Below are positions 1 through 64,000 of a stretch of 64,000 bases of DNA, piece by piece. The DNA comes from Anniella stebbinsi (taxonomy: Eukaryota; Chordata; Lepidosauria; Squamata; Anniellidae). Each line of letters opens with the position of its first letter. The stretch's first letter is position 1. A model generated the notes under the pieces. That model was not told the origin of the DNA, ran no database searches, and was given only the letters and a program-made list of their open reading frames with translations. The stretch lies in NCBI GenBank assembly GCA_029215795.1, contig JARDYH010000007.1, forward strand, positions 17,643,763-17,707,762. Reading direction: 5' to 3'. Both the position numbers and the translations under genes were made by a program.

Positions 1-1411
1 ATTCTTTCCTCATGCCTAGTTTACTTTTAACTGTCTCGCAAAGCCATCCATGATATACTAAGGACTGTGATTACAAGGGCTCATTTTTAATACCAACTTC
101 CCTCTTTTTCACATAATTCGTGATCTTGTTGTGTTGTTATGTGTTCTTCCTTTTTATTGCCTGCATTTTCAACCTTATTTCAAAACGAAATTGTATGTGA
201 AAGAAGAAAAAGAAATCCTTCAACTAAATCTTCCACTTTGTCTCCAGCTGAACGCTGCATAAGCCTCACAAGACTAGAAATCATCTTACGCTTTTTGATA
301 AAAGATCAGGTGTAATACGGATGACTCACTCTCTTTTCCCTTTGTCCCTGTCTTTGTAAAAACACATCTAAATCAGGTCCAATCCAGCAATTACAGCCAA
401 CTCTACAGTTCCTTAATAAATTCTGTAATTAGTGCAAATGGTTCTACAGCGCAGCTGTGGCTGCACCATAATTTGCTTTAGTGTGGATAAATTGATGGCT
501 TATTGACAATATGGGCTTATTGGCAATATGGAAGAATGTAAAGTTTTTTAAAAAAACTTAACAGTGTTATTTGGAGAGAGGCTAACACTTTCATGAACTT
601 GCTACTAAAACCCCAAATTCTGTGACCAGAAAAACTGAAGTTACATTAAAAAAAAGAAAAAAGAATACTGAATGATTTTAAACATTTCCTAAATAAATAT
701 ATTGGGCTGCTTCCAGAAAGAGGCTTTTGTGAATTACAGGTGTCTGATTCATTTGTAATTAAACCTGCAATATGCAGAGGGACTGTGTTGATTGCTGCTA
801 GTCGAAACAGACTAGAGAGATCAGAGGAGGCAGCACTCCAGATATCTCCTCTATTCTGTATACTTCTTCTTTCCACTTCCTTTTAAATGCTACAATTACT
901 GGCAATGCAATCCAGAGTACATTTAACTCAGAAGCAAGTCTCACTGTGTTCAATGGGGCATAATCCCAGGTAAGTATTCATAGGTATGAGAAAGAGCCAC
1001 CAACAAGCACCAAGAGAGGTAGAGGGGGGCAATGTTCATACTAAAGGAAGACTTGACCTGACAATTAGAAGCTCCACCCAAATCCCTTCTCCTTCCTAAA
1101 TATCTAGCAAAAGCTGCCTGCGTTTACAGTATTTTCCATGACCATAAGGGCTAGAAACATTCTTTTTGGAATGAATGCTAAGATTCCCAGAGCTCTGAAA
1201 ACCTATCAGCCATATTCCCTATCATATGAGACAAATCACAGCCACACAGATTTCTAGACTCCTTAGTATCACCAAAGAGAATTGCAGCCTCCATTGGCAG
1301 ATCATATTTTGGTGCTTGTTGGGTTCCTGCTCAGCCACTTTGCTCTTTGTTTCTTTCTTTCACTTCTCTCAGCCCTCATCTGCCCTGGCAGAGGTAGAAA
1401 CATCTGTGTCC
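1..1411 (-). other. CEP89 3' UTR and downstream flank
   Basis: No coding frame with family features was found. A minus-strand AATAAA (plus-strand TTTATT at 153-158) is one possible polyadenylation signal, but it is far from the stop and unconfirmed. Positions 905-985 hold a copy of a short repeat with an AAGTAAGTCCC-like core seen elsewhere in the window. Confidence 0.5.
905..990. repeat. Short interspersed repeat, AAGTAAGTCCC family, copy 1
   Basis: Shares a GCAATCC...CAGAAGYAAGTCYCA...TTCAATGGGGC...CCCAGGTAAGT layout with copies near 22150-22250, 31435-31505, 33780-33845 and 39312-39400. It is partly palindromic, which suggests a miniature DNA element, but no clean target duplication was found. 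Confidence 0.5.

Positions 1412-64000
<62,589 letters not shown>

Overview
The window is vertebrate nuclear DNA, most likely from a squamate reptile (lizard or snake). The evidence is a coiled-coil gene split into small exons by long introns, and a mixed repeat load of L2-type LINEs, CR1-type LINEs with 8-bp 3' repeats, an R4/Dong-type LINE remnant, tRNA-derived SINEs, hAT-type miniature elements and a complete DIRS retrotransposon. This mix is unlike mammals or birds. The species cannot be named from sequence alone.

One host gene spans almost the whole window on the minus strand: CEP89 (CCDC123), a centrosomal distal-appendage protein needed for cilium formation. Seventeen coding exons could be placed, from an exon that runs off the right edge (63863-64000) to the terminal exon with the stop codon (1412-1652). 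Their phases join into one open frame of about 740 codons, so only the start of the protein lies outside the window. Two consecutive introns use GC rather than GT donors.

A second host gene lies inside the 14.4-kb CEP89 intron 13703-28057 on the opposite strand. It is a single-coding-exon RING E3 ligase of the RNF182 family (23666-24391), with two C-terminal membrane segments.

Intron 42206-49577 holds the most striking mobile element: a 5.86-kb DIRS-type tyrosine-recombinase retrotransposon (about 42447-48309, minus strand). It has an intact gag-like frame, an RT/RNase H frame, a tyrosine recombinase frame, inverted terminal repeats identical over their inner part, and an internal complementary region equal to the two element ends joined. 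All expected catalytic residues are visible, so it looks recent.

The other introns are mostly repeats. Region by region: 1-1411 is 3' flank/UTR. 1653-13532 has a palindromic hAT miniature element with 8-bp target duplications, a compound microsatellite, L2 and CR1 pieces and an R4-like remnant. 13703-28057 has CR1, SINE and L2 pieces, a further inverted-repeat element, the RNF182-like gene and a double-hairpin cluster. 28148-31641 has two neighbouring GC-rich hairpin hAT elements, each with its own 8-bp target duplication. 31784-41986 carries ten closely spaced coiled-coil exons. 52519-60723 is an L2-rich stretch with one L2 nested in another and an L2 copy keeping a YADD reverse transcriptase core. 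60923-63862 carries another L2 copy. Repeat family names come from recognised motifs and termini, not from a database search.
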